Positions 11,539-24,800 of a DNA stretch of 64,000 nt are shown piece by piece. This DNA comes from Telmatactis stephensoni (lineage: Eukaryota > Cnidaria > Anthozoa > Actiniaria > Isophelliidae): contig JALIZF010001540.1 in NCBI GenBank assembly GCA_029948255.1, positions 186,001-250,000 on the forward strand, read 5' to 3'. Every line of letters starts with the position of its first letter. Within the stretch, counting starts at the first letter, position 1. The notes under the pieces are model-generated. The model saw only the letters and a list, made by a program, of their open reading frames with translations, ran no database searches and was not told the origin of the DNA. A program made the position numbers and the translations under genes.

Positions 11539-12260
11539 CCTTTTGTCACAGGGTCTTTAGAAACCCAATAAATATACCTTCTCTTTCATCAATTTCCAAC
11601 TAAAAACTCGCCGAAAAATCCATTATGGACCAAATAACTGAACACCAAAAACCAACTTAAAAAACTACCGGTACTTCTCAAAACAAGTGAAAATGCACTT
11701 TTTTACTGCCAATTTCAGCGCCTTCTCCTTCAGTCTCGCATGTTCAAAGCCTTGATTTCATGACACTTGACCGAGTGAAAACACGCGTCTCAGAGACTAG
11801 AACCTAATGCCCACTTTTTGATTCAACTAAACAGCCGTGATGGTTGGCTTAAGGGTGTCAAAATATATATCTGTAGCACCTATTATATGCTTTTTACTAT
11901 TGGTATAAATAGCTTTAAAACTATAACAAGTTGCAATGTCAATTTGGATTTTTGGACTCTGGACAAACTATCTATTTTAGCAATATTTTCCCTTTAAAAA
12001 CAAAAAATAATACAAAAACTGATATTTTATAATCTGTCATTTTTTGGCTTATTTGAGGTCATTCAAAGAAACATTAAAATGTGGTACTTTTATGACATCA
12101 AGTCTCGAAACAAAGCCTAACTTTAGAATTTAGCCAAAAAAAATCAATTTTCTTCTTTTTCCTCAGTTTGAAATACAGTTTCCCAGAAAATAACCAAAAT
12201 GAAACAAATCTTTAAATCAGTGTTTGTAAAAGTTAATATAATCAGAAAATATACATGTAC
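11539..12260. other. AT-rich spacer, nothing recognised
   Basis: No open frame, RNA or structured repeat could be supported. Confidence 0.45.
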
Positions 12261-12490
12261 ATTTCATAAATTTATGAACCCAACCCAGATCTGGCTGATT
12301 TCATAAATTTATGAACCCAACCCAGATCTGGCTGATTTCATAAATTTATGAACCCACCAGATCTGGCTGATTTCATAAATTTATGAACCCAACCCAGATC
12401 TGGCTGATTTCATAAATTTATGAAGCCAGTCCAAGTCCTTGCAGATTTCATAAATTTGTAAAGCCAGTCCAAGTCCTTGTAGATTTCATG
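12261..12490. repeat. 37-bp tandem satellite
   Basis: The unit begins ATTTCATAAATTTATGAA and ends ACCCAGATCTGGCTG. It repeats about six times; the third copy lacks 4 bp, and the last two copies switch to a variant second half (GCCAGTCCAAGTCCTTG). Each unit contains the inverted repeat TTCATAAATTTATGAA and a palindromic CCAGATCTGG. Confidence 0.85.
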
Positions 12491-13356
12491 ACTTATTTTT
12501 ATCAACTTAATTTTATGTTTAAATAGTACTTTATAATTCAAAGAAATAGTTAAAAGCCGTCAGTTCAAATAGTATTTCAAGGTCCTTGACCGACATCGTA
12601 ATGTGTCAAATCACAAAATAATGCAGGCATATTGTGGTCAGCGCTTGGTGTTTCATAATAAATCTAGAATACTTCGTAACACAATAGCAAATTTCTTGAA
12701 TTTGAGAGAAAATTTCGACTGCAATCAAATGAGTATTTTTTGGAACTATCGGGTATAAATGCAGTGTTTATATTAGTCTGTACGAAGAACTAATCTCTGT
12801 TCCGATATCTGCAACTTTCACTCTTCTTAGAGTGATTTTAATTTCTCTAGTAATACTCTGATCCTTTCGTTAATAAAGAATGATTCGCCATCAAGCGAAT
12901 AATAAATACCCGGGTAAATAGCATAACATTATAAAATGGCCGCTCGGCGCGAAATGCGAATTCTGGTAGTTTTAAAACAGCTTTAAAGTATTCAGTGATT
13001 ACATATAAAGTACTAGAAGCTTTAAATTATACTCACTTTTAGTAGCCTATTATAGAGGACCATTTGATTCAGGATTTCTTGAAATTCTTCGTTCGACGAT
13101 GTTCATAGTTTGGCGCCAAAATTGTTTACAACTTCTGTCCGGGCTTCTATCCATATTGAAGTCGGAAATTCGTTCTGTAGCCTCAGTTCTCAAAGTAAAC
13201 ATAACCTTGAGCCACGAAGAATTCATTTTGTTGCCATATTCCTTCAACAAAGGCTGAGAAAGTCCCCTTGAGAATCTTGTGATTTATTCGGTTAAACGAT
13301 TTAACAACAACCGAGCTGCTTTGACCTCTCAGCGTGACTACCGTGTTCTCAAATTG
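12491..13356. other. No recognised feature
   Basis: Short minus-strand open frames (e.g. 13050-13250) have plausible composition but no splice partners or recognisable domain. I list no gene here. Confidence 0.4.
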
Positions 13357-13850
13357 CAATACTGATAATCCAGTACTGTCACACGTGTCATGCGAAACTG
13401 TTGACAGATTGTAACAATAAGTCTGTCGTGACGTTTTACCCACTTCAAGACGGTGGGTCAAGCGTATTCCCGTGACGTTTTACCCGCTTCAGGACGGTGG
13501 GTCAAGCGTATTCTCGTGACGTTTTACCCGCTTCAGGACGGTGGGTCAATTGAAATATGACGATCGTGACGTCATCCAAGGTTGATTGGTGGTTTTCTCT
13601 CTGAAAAATACTCTAGTTTCTTGAAATATCGATTACAATTGATTTTGCTTATTGAAAACAAATTAAAGTCTTGAGGGTAATTATACTAACATTATCAGAA
13701 CTCTCAATTTTGAGTCGTTTTCTGCATGATAATACACTGATAATCCAGTACTGTCACACGTGTCATGTTAAAGTGTTGACAGATTGTAACAATAAGTAGT
13801 CTTTCGTGACGTTTTACCCACTTCAAGACGGTGGGTCAAGCGTATTCGCG
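13357..13850. repeat. 44-bp tandem repeat and dispersed duplication
   Basis: CGTGACGTTTTACCC(A/G)CTTC... (44 bp, ending GCGTATTC) occurs three times in tandem from 13427 and a fourth time at 13805. The ~70-bp sequence leading into the array (starting ACTGATAATCCAGTACTGTC) is also present twice, at 13357 and about 13736, so a ~115-bp block was duplicated at ~380-bp spacing. Confidence 0.8.
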
Positions 13851-14342
13851 ATTCTAAACAATGTCTATCACTTCAAGACCTTCAAAACATGATTTGTTTA
13901 TTTTTGTTTTCGAGGTTCAGGCAATTACATGTGATGGTATGTAAAAGTGCTTATCAGGGAAATGATATGCAAGAAATGTTAAATACATATCACGCCCGTC
14001 GCTTTGGGTGGCTCGAAGGTTTGAACGAATCCTTTCCCTTCTCACAGAAAATAGCCGCGTCCCAAATGCCAAAATTTCTCTCAACTAACAACTAACAACT
14101 AACAACTAATTTAGATTTCGACCCACAAAAAAATGACTTTAACCGGTTTCGAACTAGGTTCTTACATCTGCTCATGCTTTCAAGCTTTGATATAAAAAAA
14201 TCAATATCCCTGTGGAATAATAGTCATCTATCTATGAGATGTATCTATGACACTAGATACTAAAAAGTACAAAGAGTACTAATTGAACAATAGAAAACAA
14301 AGATTTGGCTACTATTTGTCTCTCTTTAGTTACTACTTTATT

Positions 14343-14603
14343 AGAGTGATTTTCACCGGACTGTGAAATAGTTACTAAGCTAATAGACACTAATAGACTC
14401 TGCACCCATTGTTTTCTTTTGTTGCAATACAACTATTAGACACTATTAAACACTGACTATTAGTAATTGTTTCACAGTCCGATGAGTGGTTTTCATCGGA
14501 CTGTGAAATACTAACTAGCTATTCGACAAAGGGAAACAGTGGAATTAGGGTCTATTAGTGTCGTTAACTTAGCAACTATTTCACAGTTTGATAAAAATCA
14601 CTA
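14343..14603. mobile_element. Fold-back MITE
   Basis: The terminal arms of about 50 bp (AGTGATTTTCACCGGACTG... and its inverse ...CACAGTTTGATAAAAATCACT) contain inverted CTAATAGACACTAATAGAC / GTCTATTAGTGTC. The interior holds a second inverted pair around TTTCACAGTCCGATGA. Non-coding. Confidence 0.6.
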
Positions 14604-15334
14604 TCGCTCTATGTTTGGTTGCTCTATTATAATACCGTACGCTAGTTCATAGAAGGAAATGCACTTTTTCTAGCTGTCGTCCCGGTTTTCGGTAAACGTT
14701 AGTGACTGATGAAAAAAATGCGTGTACGCAACGGACATTTCTATTTCAAAAAAGGATGGAAAAGGGAAATATTGAATATCTACATTTTCAAAATTCAAAT
14801 TTTGATTTCAGCTGCTTATTTTTATTTAATAAAAATCGAAAATTCAAAATGGAAAACGGAAAACTGAATTCTCATGACAATTTTCATTTTTTTAAATTGA
14901 AATCTAAAATCCTTTTTCCATCTTCAATATTTTGAAAATTGAAAAACGAAATGGCACATATTATTCTTGACAGGGGGTGGGGTATGTAAACATGAATACC
15001 TGTAGGGGAGAAGGGAGATTAAAAACAGCGACTGCTGTTCCGAACGAAAAGCGAGCTTTTCCACTACCGATACTAACAATTATGAGACTTACTGATGAAT
15101 ACTTCAAGACAACACTACTGTTGAAATTTTCCTGTATTGCTTTTTTTGACTAGAATAGAAATGTTCTCGAGTACACGTATTGAAAAATTCCCAGAAAAGA
15201 ATTTTGTAGCGTCAACAAATTGAAAACACGTTTGAAAACATGGCGTGAAGTACAGCCGTTCGCTATACTTCAATTTTCTCTGATATTTCAGTTCTAACGT
15301 TAAGGATCAACGCCGGAATTTTCGCGCCAAACGA
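14604..15334. other. Downstream flank of the DUF7869-type gene
   Basis: AT-rich, with short open frames only. I see no terminal repeat matching the other side of the gene pair. Confidence 0.4.
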
Positions 15335-18300
15335 TTACACCATGCCGTAGCATTTTTTTAAGTGATTCACACTGTGAGTGCATAATTTGCCAGTTCCAGT
15401 TAAATTAAAATCGAATAGAATGACACTTTCCTTGTCAACTTCTTCTGTCCAGTCTATCCATTGCATTCCACTTTTTTTTTTTGCTGGAGTCCACTTGGTC
15501 GTCCATGACCCACCGTACCAATGGACTTTAATCGTATTTTCGGGGAGTAATTCCACGACTTTAGCAACAAGGGGACGTTCTCTGTATTTGTCCATATCTA
15601 GTGCGATCAGCATCCCCACCTCCAGCCCTTGTAAATCTTGGTCCTCCAAGATCTGGGACTGCTTTTGCCTTCGAGGCCGATATCGCCCTGCATAAACCTT
15701 TGAAAGAAAAGGGAGAGGAAAATGCATTGAATCGGCATTTCAAGCAGAAGGCAAGTTGTCATAGTGAATCAATGAATTACTGGTCAAAAGTGAAACTGAA
15801 ATTAGAAGGAAATTTGTGTGATATTATTTCAATATTTTTTTCTTTTCATTATTTTTTATGTTACCATTTTGAAAAACAAATAACTGCTGGCTATGTGTGG
15901 CTGATTCTCTTTAGTTTCTTCAAGTTAGCCGTAGAATTTTAGAACCGATAATAAGTCAGTACTTACTGGTAGAAAGCCTTCCCCTCGCTCGTAAGCCTCA
16001 CTAGCCCTTAGCACCTCGTCATGAACAGGTTGTTCATTTTCATTCGGTCTTCGCCTAGTAATCAGGTCGTCTATCGGCCAACCATCATCTTCACATTTGA
16101 TGTACGTTAATTCATTTTTATGGTATGCATCATCTATAATAAATGTATTATTGTTGATCTAATGAGCCTAATGTTTTATCAAAGTTACCGTGTAAATAAA
16201 AACACGAATATGGCACGTTTGTTTCACTTGAATGTTTCGCAGGCCTCTCGTTCGACATCCTCTATTTTTTGAAACGAACGTTGCCGAAGAACGAGAGCTT
16301 AAAAATCTATATCTAAATTAAGAATAGGGACTTGCCAGAGTAATTAATATTGGAAGCACCCGACAATTACTGCTAGAGTACGAAGATAGTTACACTTGCC
16401 TTACCGGTTTTTCCCACACATTTCAGAATCGTTCAAAATTAAAGATTAAACTGAATCACTTTGTTTAATGAAAAACCAAATCAGTTCAAGTTGCTGTATG
16501 GTAACAAAACCTAAACCTCACCCCTGGACTAAAAGTGTAAAACAGAAGTAATTACATGCAGTAACTTACTGTACTCAATTTCTTCTAGACCTTCATATGA
16601 TTCGGCATATGAAACTTCGTCCACCAGAAACTCATCCCAAAGTTTCTTTTCACTTGCGTTCAAAATTCCCTTCTCAGTACATTTCTGGACCATGTTTTCA
16701 AGTCGGCTAAATCCAACCAATTCAAATGATGGCTTGACCAAATCAGGAAGACCTTCGGGGAGCTGTCTGAGTACGGGGTTAATGGATGGCCACTTTGTTG
16801 TATCCCATGGTGTTGAACTGCACCATGGTTTGAAGTCAAGGATGCATTTCCCCTCTTCATTCCTAACAAACTTGAACTGGTGGTGATCTCTTAGGTAGTG
16901 TAGGTCTTCAATGTAAGGTCGCAGCCATTCTCTTATGGCGTACATGTGCTGTATTCTGGCATACTGTGGTCGCGCACCTTCTTGATTACTGTCTCCTTGA
17001 CTTTGATTATAACTCGTGTGAATGAGGGTCAGAAGATCTTGATAGGTTTTTGCGCCTCGTCTGCCAATTGCAGTAGAAAAACGGGAAAACATTTGATCTA
17101 CGTCGATGTGTGTGTGCCCCACAGGTAGGAAACACGCCTCGATCTGAAGTGCAGAACACATAAAGAATTATCGTGATAGAATAGAACAAGATTTTTGAAA
17201 TATCAATTTGAACAAACTTTAAGTTTATGTTTTGATTCGTTGCATGTCCAAGTGTTCGTATCTGGTTACAGAAGCTTATACCATACTTACCTTGTCAAAA
17301 ACCTTGCTCTCCACGAGATAGGCCAAAAATCCAAACACGTGTTGATTTTTATTTTCTTTGCATGTATTGTCCAGCTGAATATACATTGTGGAAGGCAAAC
17401 AGTCTCGGTGAACCCATAAAGCCTAAAACACAGAAAAACGTAGCATAGAATATAACGGTTTCAGTGAATGGTAAAGACATCACTTTTTGCCTTTTTAGTG
17501 TTAGATAGGGTGAATTTTATTAGAATCATAAACTTGTAGCAGCTCATCACGCCCGTCTTTTCAGCACAAGTGCTTACTGAATAACGAAGGACGCACGTCT
17601 ACCAAGCCTGGAGTGAGTACATTTACACACACACGCACACACGTAACAACACATAGCTGCCACCGTTCTATTCAAGTCTGACCATTGAGCGCAACTTAAG
17701 ATCGAGGAATAAAATGAAAAACTTTTTAGTGAAACAAGGGAGAGGACAAGCTGACAAAATCAAACCACATATGATATCTCCATTCGGGAGGGTAATCCAC
17801 AGATATGAAAATAATTTTCGAATATCCGAGATTAAATTGTGATAGCTCATGCAGATAATTATAAAGGCCTATATATGTTTACACGAAAACATACCTGCAT
17901 AAGAATGTTTGCTGTCAAGTTTGAATCATGTGGGTGTTACTGGTAATCTAAGAACGTTATGGGATGGCGTCCGTGCATGATTGCACCAACAATGTGAATT
18001 TTTAATCGCCACACCTTTTCTAGTGAACTGTGCCTCCACACAGTAAAGGGCAGTTCTGTTTTATTCTGATCCATGCCATCTATGGCGATGGAAAAGAACT
18101 TGTGGGGCTGTTGATGACCGGCTGCGCACCTATCGAGGTATGTGGCTCGTTCATTTCTAATGATATAAGGAATTACAACATTAACAATAAACTAGTGATG
18201 ATGCTTAAAAATTTAAAAACTATTCACTATAAAATGTCTGTTTCTATTAGTGCTTGCGGACTAAATGGTGGCCCATGCTACCGTACATTGAAAATTATTC

Positions 18301-20170
18301 ATACACAACTCAAATGACATGTTGATTTTTGTCGAGGGAAGGAAAATCAAAGAACCTGGAGAAAAAATAAAACGGTGGCGTGGTACAGAACAACTCATCA
18401 AACGCATCATGTAAATGGTTTAAAAAAGAATAATACTAATTGCTCGCTGCTGGTTTCGCTGCCTGTACATTTACGACGACAACAGCTTTATACAACTTTG
18501 CAAAAAAAAAGGAAAAACATTTGTCGCGAAAACTGAAGCATCGTGTTTTTGCGGTATGTACCTCACAAAACTTCTATGGTTTGCTTTCCTCTGATAGAGC
18601 GCATCGTTGTCGGTTAGTTCGCATCTTTGTGCTTCACTAATATTAGCGCACGTGTCGCACTTTCCAAATCTCTTCTCCTACAAAAAATCAATGATAGCTA
18701 GGTTATTAAAAAGTGAGTGCAACAGGGGCGAATTAAGGGAAAGGGAGCAGGGGGTGCGCATCCCCTCCTGAGACGACTCTCTCTGAGTCCTTTTTTCTCA
18801 ATATTTTTCCAAAATATCCTCTCAGCAGTTTCCAATTTATATGACGGTGTATCCCCTCCTGAAGATAGTCCTGGATCCGCCCCTGGTGCAAGTTAAGTGG
18901 ATGATTCAAAATGTGGGAATGAAAGGGATGGAATTTAGGACTAGAGAAGATAAGTAACACTAGATAAAAGAAAAACTAGAAAATTATATATGAAACGTGA
19001 TTGTTACCTTTGGTATTTTTACGTGCGGAAAATGTGTCTTCCACACACTTCTAAATGTGGCGTTGGAACAAACACTTAATCCTTGGACTTTCATTGCTCT
19101 GGACATATCCTGGTAAACGTCACTTTTTTTCGTATTTGAGGACAAGTGCCAGATGGGGGTATTGGGCAAGTAGTCGCACGATTCTTTAAAGTACTTGTCC
19201 AAAAATCGGATAACTTTATCCGTTTCATCAGAGTAGGGTACTCGGGAAAAGGAACCATGCTTCTCGCTTCTTCTTCCATTCAAATAATCCGACTTCAGAT
19301 CGTAAAACCGACTCCTAGTAATGCCCAGAGTCTTTGTCCATGCTCTCCAACATACCGGTAACCCAGAGATTGTATAAACAAATTTACCAGGCTCAGGTTG
19401 ATTATCGTCGAACCAATTCAAAACCATTTTTCTTTGCAGTTCATAGGTTGGATAATTTTTAAAAAAATTATCACGAGACTTTTGTAATTGTTGAAGAGAT
19501 AATTTTTCCAGGCATTTGGCTGTCTTGCAGCAATTTCCATTTACAAGTTGTGAAGGCGACAATAAGGTAGATCTATGTTGGCCTAAAACGAGGAAGGGTT
19601 TTGATGTGTCAATGTCAGAAAGAAACGATAAATTACGTAATCAAAGGAAGTGTTATTACCTTTAGGTTTTACTTCAGTTTTACACTCTTCTTTGCAATCT
19701 CCCACAGTATCATTGCGGGCTCGTTCACTTTCGCAGTCAAATCGGTTGTTTATATTGCCAGCGTTAACAAATTCGTCCTCACTGTCAGATTCCCACCGGT
19801 CTGAAGATGGTGATGAAGAGATAGGAGAAGGGGTTTTTATTTTTCGCCTTTTTATGTAGAAGATCGAGCCCGGAATTTCGTCGCTGCTATCAGAATTTGC
19901 ATCACTTTCAGCAAGTCCGTGACTGTTTTTCTCAACTGTTTGATGACTTGCTGATTCTGCTTCATCGGAATCACTGTCCCATTCTTCATTCAACAACCTG
20001 TAATATTTTTTTTTTGACGGAGTAGTTGTATAAGTTGGTATTTCTCTGGCTTGAGGTAGTATGGTTCGCACGTCAGAGATGTCAAATCCCAAAAACTCGG
20101 TTTCGCTGTCAGTAGATTCTTCACTATGCAGCATTTCAACCAAGTTGGTTGCTTCACTACATTCTTCCAT
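15335..20170 (-). pseudogene. DUF7869-type transposase-like gene with one in-frame stop
   Basis: Eight exons join perfectly in phase: 20170-19660, 19582-19008, 18677-18562, 18156-17895, 17422-17291, 17143-16570, 16133-15967 and 15697-15335 (2,700 nt, 900 codons). Domain order: acidic Ser/Asp-rich N-terminus (1-170); a middle region with Cys pairs (FGKCDTCANISEAQRC, about 390); an RNase H-like core with FFSIAIDGMDQNK (D427), MYIQLDNTC (D506) and FLPVGHTHIDVDQMFSRF (H542, D546, D548); and a C-terminal Tudor/chromo-like module (KVHWYGGSWTTKWTPA, about 830). These blocks match the large DUF7869 family of transposon-derived proteins. Codon 474, between D427 and D506, is TAA (plus-strand 17937-17939) inside otherwise conserved sequence; it is the only lesion. 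The gene is therefore a very recent pseudogene, a recoded allele, or an assembly error. Confidence 0.8.
18723..18885. mobile_element. MITE with CAGGGGCG ends and GTGCAA target duplication
   Basis: The ends CAGGGGCGAATTAAG and CTGGATCCGCCCCTG are imperfect inverted repeats, and a direct GTGCAA flanks both sides (18717-18722, 18886-18891). It lies in intron 2 of the DUF7869-type gene. CAGGGGCGGATCC-type ends are widespread in animal hAT-like MITEs. Confidence 0.7.
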
Positions 20171-20386
20171 TTCATGAAAAAAAAAGCTGGATATAAACTT
20201 GAATTTGTGCCTTGAATTATAAGCGTGCTTTGTTCACTCACTTAGATCAGCTGTTAGTTATGAATTTAGAAGGTGAGGACTTTATGCAAATTAATCGGTG
20301 ACGGCTTCATGACGTAATCAACCCAACTAATTATAATTCAAAATATTTTGATGAACAACAAATCAAAGGTCAAGCACCTCTTAAAA
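20171..20386. promoter_or_regulatory. Divergent spacer between transposase-like and kinase-like genes
   Basis: 216 bp lie between ATG 20170 (minus) and ATG 20387 (plus). There is no distinct TATA box. A shared promoter is inferred from geometry only. Confidence 0.3.
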
Positions 20387-21690
20387 ATGGACAAAAAGCG
20401 TAATGATGATAAAATGGTTGAATGGTAAGTAAATAGAAACTTTTCAAGGAACTTTTAAATTTTTGTTAGTACTTTGTCCGAATTTTAGGTTGAAAAAACA
20501 CTTTGAAGTTTCGAGTAATCACGAAAAGGTAGCAGTTGACATGGTGCGTGGAGTGTTTAACCTGAAATTCTCCGACGAATCGAACAACACTTTTGGCAAG
20601 GCAGTACGGCAAGCATTTCCTGGAGTAACTAGAACTAGAGACGGTGGTGGTTACATCTACAGGCCACTGAAATTACAAAAGATTGACGCGACAGCTCACG
20701 AATATCAACAAGGTGACAAAACTTATGAAAGTTTACAATCAAAACAGAAATTCTCCGACGAATCGAACAACACTTTTGCCAAGGCAGTACGGCAAGCATT
20801 TCCTGGAGTAACTAGAGACGGTGGTGGTTACATCTGCAGACCACTGAAATTACAAAAGACGGTCGTGACTGCTTACGAATATCAACCAGGTGACAAAACT
20901 TATGAAAGTTTACAATCAAAATGTCTTGTTGATAATTATGTACAAACTTCAGAAGAAAGTCCTAAAGAATTGCTCAAAACTAAGATCAAAGACCTGACAT
21001 CTGAAGCGTCTTCATTGAAGAAGGACACTGAAACTCTGAAGAGAGAAGTTTCACAACTCAAGGAAAAAAATAGAAAGCTGAAAGATGCGCTATCAAAACG
21101 ACGCAAAACAGAAATTGACGTCCAAGAAAGGAACGGTAGGGTCTCCACACAGACCACCCAACCCACTACCATGGCTGCAGTAAACATGATCAATCCTAAT
21201 GACTTAGAGAAAGAACCAGGTACTACAAATAATATTGGAGAAGGAAGTTACGGAGAATGTAGCTTGCACCGATTTAAATGCACTGGCAGTTTAGTAGTTG
21301 TGAAGACTATGAAACACAAGCAACCTGACGCTGTGTTACGCGAGGCCAGGGCAATGCAGTCAGTTACTAGTCATAGATTCCCGTTTGTCTATGGAGTACA
21401 GCTCACCAATCCTCCCTATAGTATCATAATGGAATTTATTGGAGATCGAGAAAAGAAGATATCGACCACTTTGTACCAAGTTTTAACGAGTGGGGAAAAG
21501 GTGTTTCAAGATATGAAGAAGGAAATGGAAAAGAAAACTTGGATCAAAGTTTGCCAGGACATTGGCGAAGGACTTTGCCACCTTCATTCTCTAGGCATTC
21601 TACACAATGACTTGAAAAATAATAATGTACTAGTTCATGAAGGGAGGGGTTTTATTATTGATCTTGGGAAAGCATGCGAAGCCACGTCAC

Positions 21691-21807
21691 TGTCATGATA
21701 TATGATCCCATCCGTCACGCAATAATGTCATATAAGTTTATAGGCATCGTATGAATAAACGTCTTATGTGCCGAGCATTCATGAGGGCTAGTTCACTAAA
21801 CCTTACA
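21691..21807 (+). repeat. 5' LTR
   Basis: 117 bp, TG...CA, identical to 26737-26853. It contains an AATAAA (in GAATAAACGTC) suitable as a polyadenylation signal. Confidence 0.95.
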
Positions 21808-24800
21808 TGGTGTCAGAAGTGGAGATGGAGGGCTTAAAACCACCAAAGGCATTGTCGTTCAATGGCAATGTCTCAGAAAATTGGCGTAGATGGATACAGC
21901 AGTTTCTCCTATACTTAAACGCAACTGGAAGGGACAAGAAGTCCGAAGAGATACAATGTTCTACTTTACTGACTGTAGCAGGAGAAGACGCGTTGGAAGT
22001 CTACAATACGTTTGTGATACCAGAGGATGATCGTAACAAAATTGAACCACTTATATCACAGTTTGAACAGTACTGCATGCCGAAAAAGAACATTACCTTT
22101 GAACGGCACATCTTCTTCACCAGAAACCAGGGCGCGGACGATAGCATAGACACCTATGTTACTGAGCTGAGAAAATTAGCAAAAACTTGTGAGTTTGGAG
22201 ATCTCCATGATTCGCTCATCAAAGATCGCATTGTATGTGGAATTAGAAGTGCTGAGGTCAAAGCACGCTTGTTGCGAGAGGAAGACTTAACACTCCCAAA
22301 GGCAATACAGATGTGCCGAGCTGCAGAGATGAGCAAGACACAGCTCAACGACCTAGAAGGAGGGCAACAACAAGTCGGAGCTGTTTACAAGTCGGCACGA
22401 CCGAGATCACCACGTCAACAGCGTGAAATGACACCGAAAGTCTACGATCAACGAAAGGGCGTCAGCTGTCGAAAATGTGGATTCATCCACAACGCAGGAC
22501 GATGTTTTGCGTATCAAAAAACCTGCCGGAGATGTAAGAAAGTGGGTCATTTCGCAAAAATGTGTGATCAAACTCCACCAGGAACCCATCGGGTAAATGC
22601 TGTACAAGAAGATTCTGACTCAGACGATGGATTCTTCGTGGGAGCTATCAACAGCGAAGATGACAAAAACAACAACGATTGGGACATCGAGCTCCTAATC
22701 AATGAGCAATCAGCTACAGTAAAGCTAGACACTGGGGCGCAATGTACTGTAATGCCCTTAGAACTGTATCAAACATTGAACACAGAAAAACCCAAAAGGT
22801 CAACTGCTAAATTACAATCGTATTCCGGTCACAAAATGAGAACAACCGGAAAGAACACTATGGTAGTTACGTACAAGGACAAACTATATCCTGTAGAGTT
22901 TCACATAGTTGACCACGACGCAATACCAGTCCTAGGATTGGCGACATGTTTAGAAATGGAATTGGTCAAGCAAATATATGCTGTGAACAACGACAACCCT
23001 AAAGTTAGCAACAAGATCAGCGACGATAACGAGAACAGGAATGTAGGAGTGCCACCCACAGGAATGCAAACAGATCCTAACAGAGCAAAAGCCGACATGC
23101 TTATCGACAAATATGCTGACATTTTCAAAGGCCTTGGATGTCTCGAAGGACATTATCACATTAACGTAGATAAGTCAGTTACGCCCGTAGTGCACCCGCC
23201 GCGAAAAGTTCCATTTGCTTTAAAGGACCGCCTTAAAGCAGAACTGGAGCGGATGGAGACAATTGAAGCAATAACAAAGGTCACCGAGCCTACAGAATGG
23301 GTCAACTCAATTGTGGTAACGGAAAAGAAAAACGGGAATGTCCGGGTTTGTTTAGATCCCAGAGACCTGAACAAAGCAATTCAAAGGGAACACTACCCTA
23401 TGAGGACAGTTGAGGAAATCGCTGCCCAACTCAACGGGGCAAAAGTATTCAGCACGCTTGATGCATCGTCAGGATTTTGGCACATTAAACTTGACGAGGA
23501 AAGTTCAATGCTTACAACATTCAACACTCCATATGGACGATATCGCTTTCAACGATTACCATTTGGAATAAACTCAGCACCGGAAGTTTTCCAAAGGAGA
23601 ATGACGCAAGCCTTTGAGGACATCGAAGGAGCGGAAGCTATTGTAGACTGACATTCTTATTTGGGGTACGAATGTTGAAGAACACAATCACCGCCTAGAG
23701 CAAGTACTACAGCGCGCCAGAGATATAAACCTAAAGCTAAACAAAGACAAGTCAAGGATTCAAACTGATACTGTAACTTATATTGGACATATAATCAGCA
23801 GTGAAGGAATTAAACCTGATCCGTCTAAGGTCAAAGCAATTAAAGACATTTCAACACCACAAGATAAAAAAGAACTGTTGCGGTTTATGGGTATGGTCAA
23901 TTATCTTGCAAAGTTTATTCCTCGGTTGTCAGACATCACACAGCCTTTAAGGGAACTGTTGAAGAAGGATGTAGAATGGCATTGGAATGAACATCATGAA
24001 GCAGCATTCAAGCAAGTTCAAAACAGTCTAGTGGAGGATACTGTGCTTAGATATTTCGACGTCACAAAGCCAGTTACTATATCTGTGGATTCATCATCAT
24101 ATGGACTGGGAGCGTGTTTACTACAAGATGGACACCCAGTTTCTTACGCCTCACGGTCACTTAACAGTTCAGAAAAGAACTACGCACAAATAGAGAAAGA
24201 GTTGCTTGCAATAGTATTCGGCTGTCAAAAGTATCATCAGTATATTTACGGGAAATCGGTCACCATAGAGACCGACCACAAGCCACTAGAGTATCTATTC
24301 TCGGTTTTCACCTACGTCATCGAAAAATTTCCAGAGCCCTGAGTGAAATAAAAGTAATATCACTCTAAAGAGCAAGTAAAACTTTGTAACTTCACGATTT
24401 TTCAAATTAAAATGAGCTTTTGTTGCGAAGATATTGACCTTTGAAGTGCTCAATTTTTAGTAAGAAATGTATGGCACTTCGCAGTTGGTGTCACTCCACA
24501 GGTCATCAAAATAACAGCGGATCTCACGTCTCGGAGTAAAATCAGAGCACATCCTCTTAAAGAGGAGGGAAAACTTTAAAACTCCAGGAAACTTTGAGTC
24601 CAAAAGATGTTGCGATGCAAAGATATCAACGGTTTTACAAACTCAGTTATTACAAAGAAATGTATGGGGCCGCCATATTGGTGTACAACTTTAGTACACC
24701 AACATGGCGGACAATAAATACGATTGGCAAAATCATCTAAAATATCAACTTAATCCTATATTTTGATACAGATACCCAATAAACAATGGTTTTATTCATA

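Noticed and set aside
13050..13461. Small minus-strand genes (66 and 92 codons)
   Set aside because: They overlap each other in different frames, have no recognisable domain, and part lies in the 44-bp repeat.
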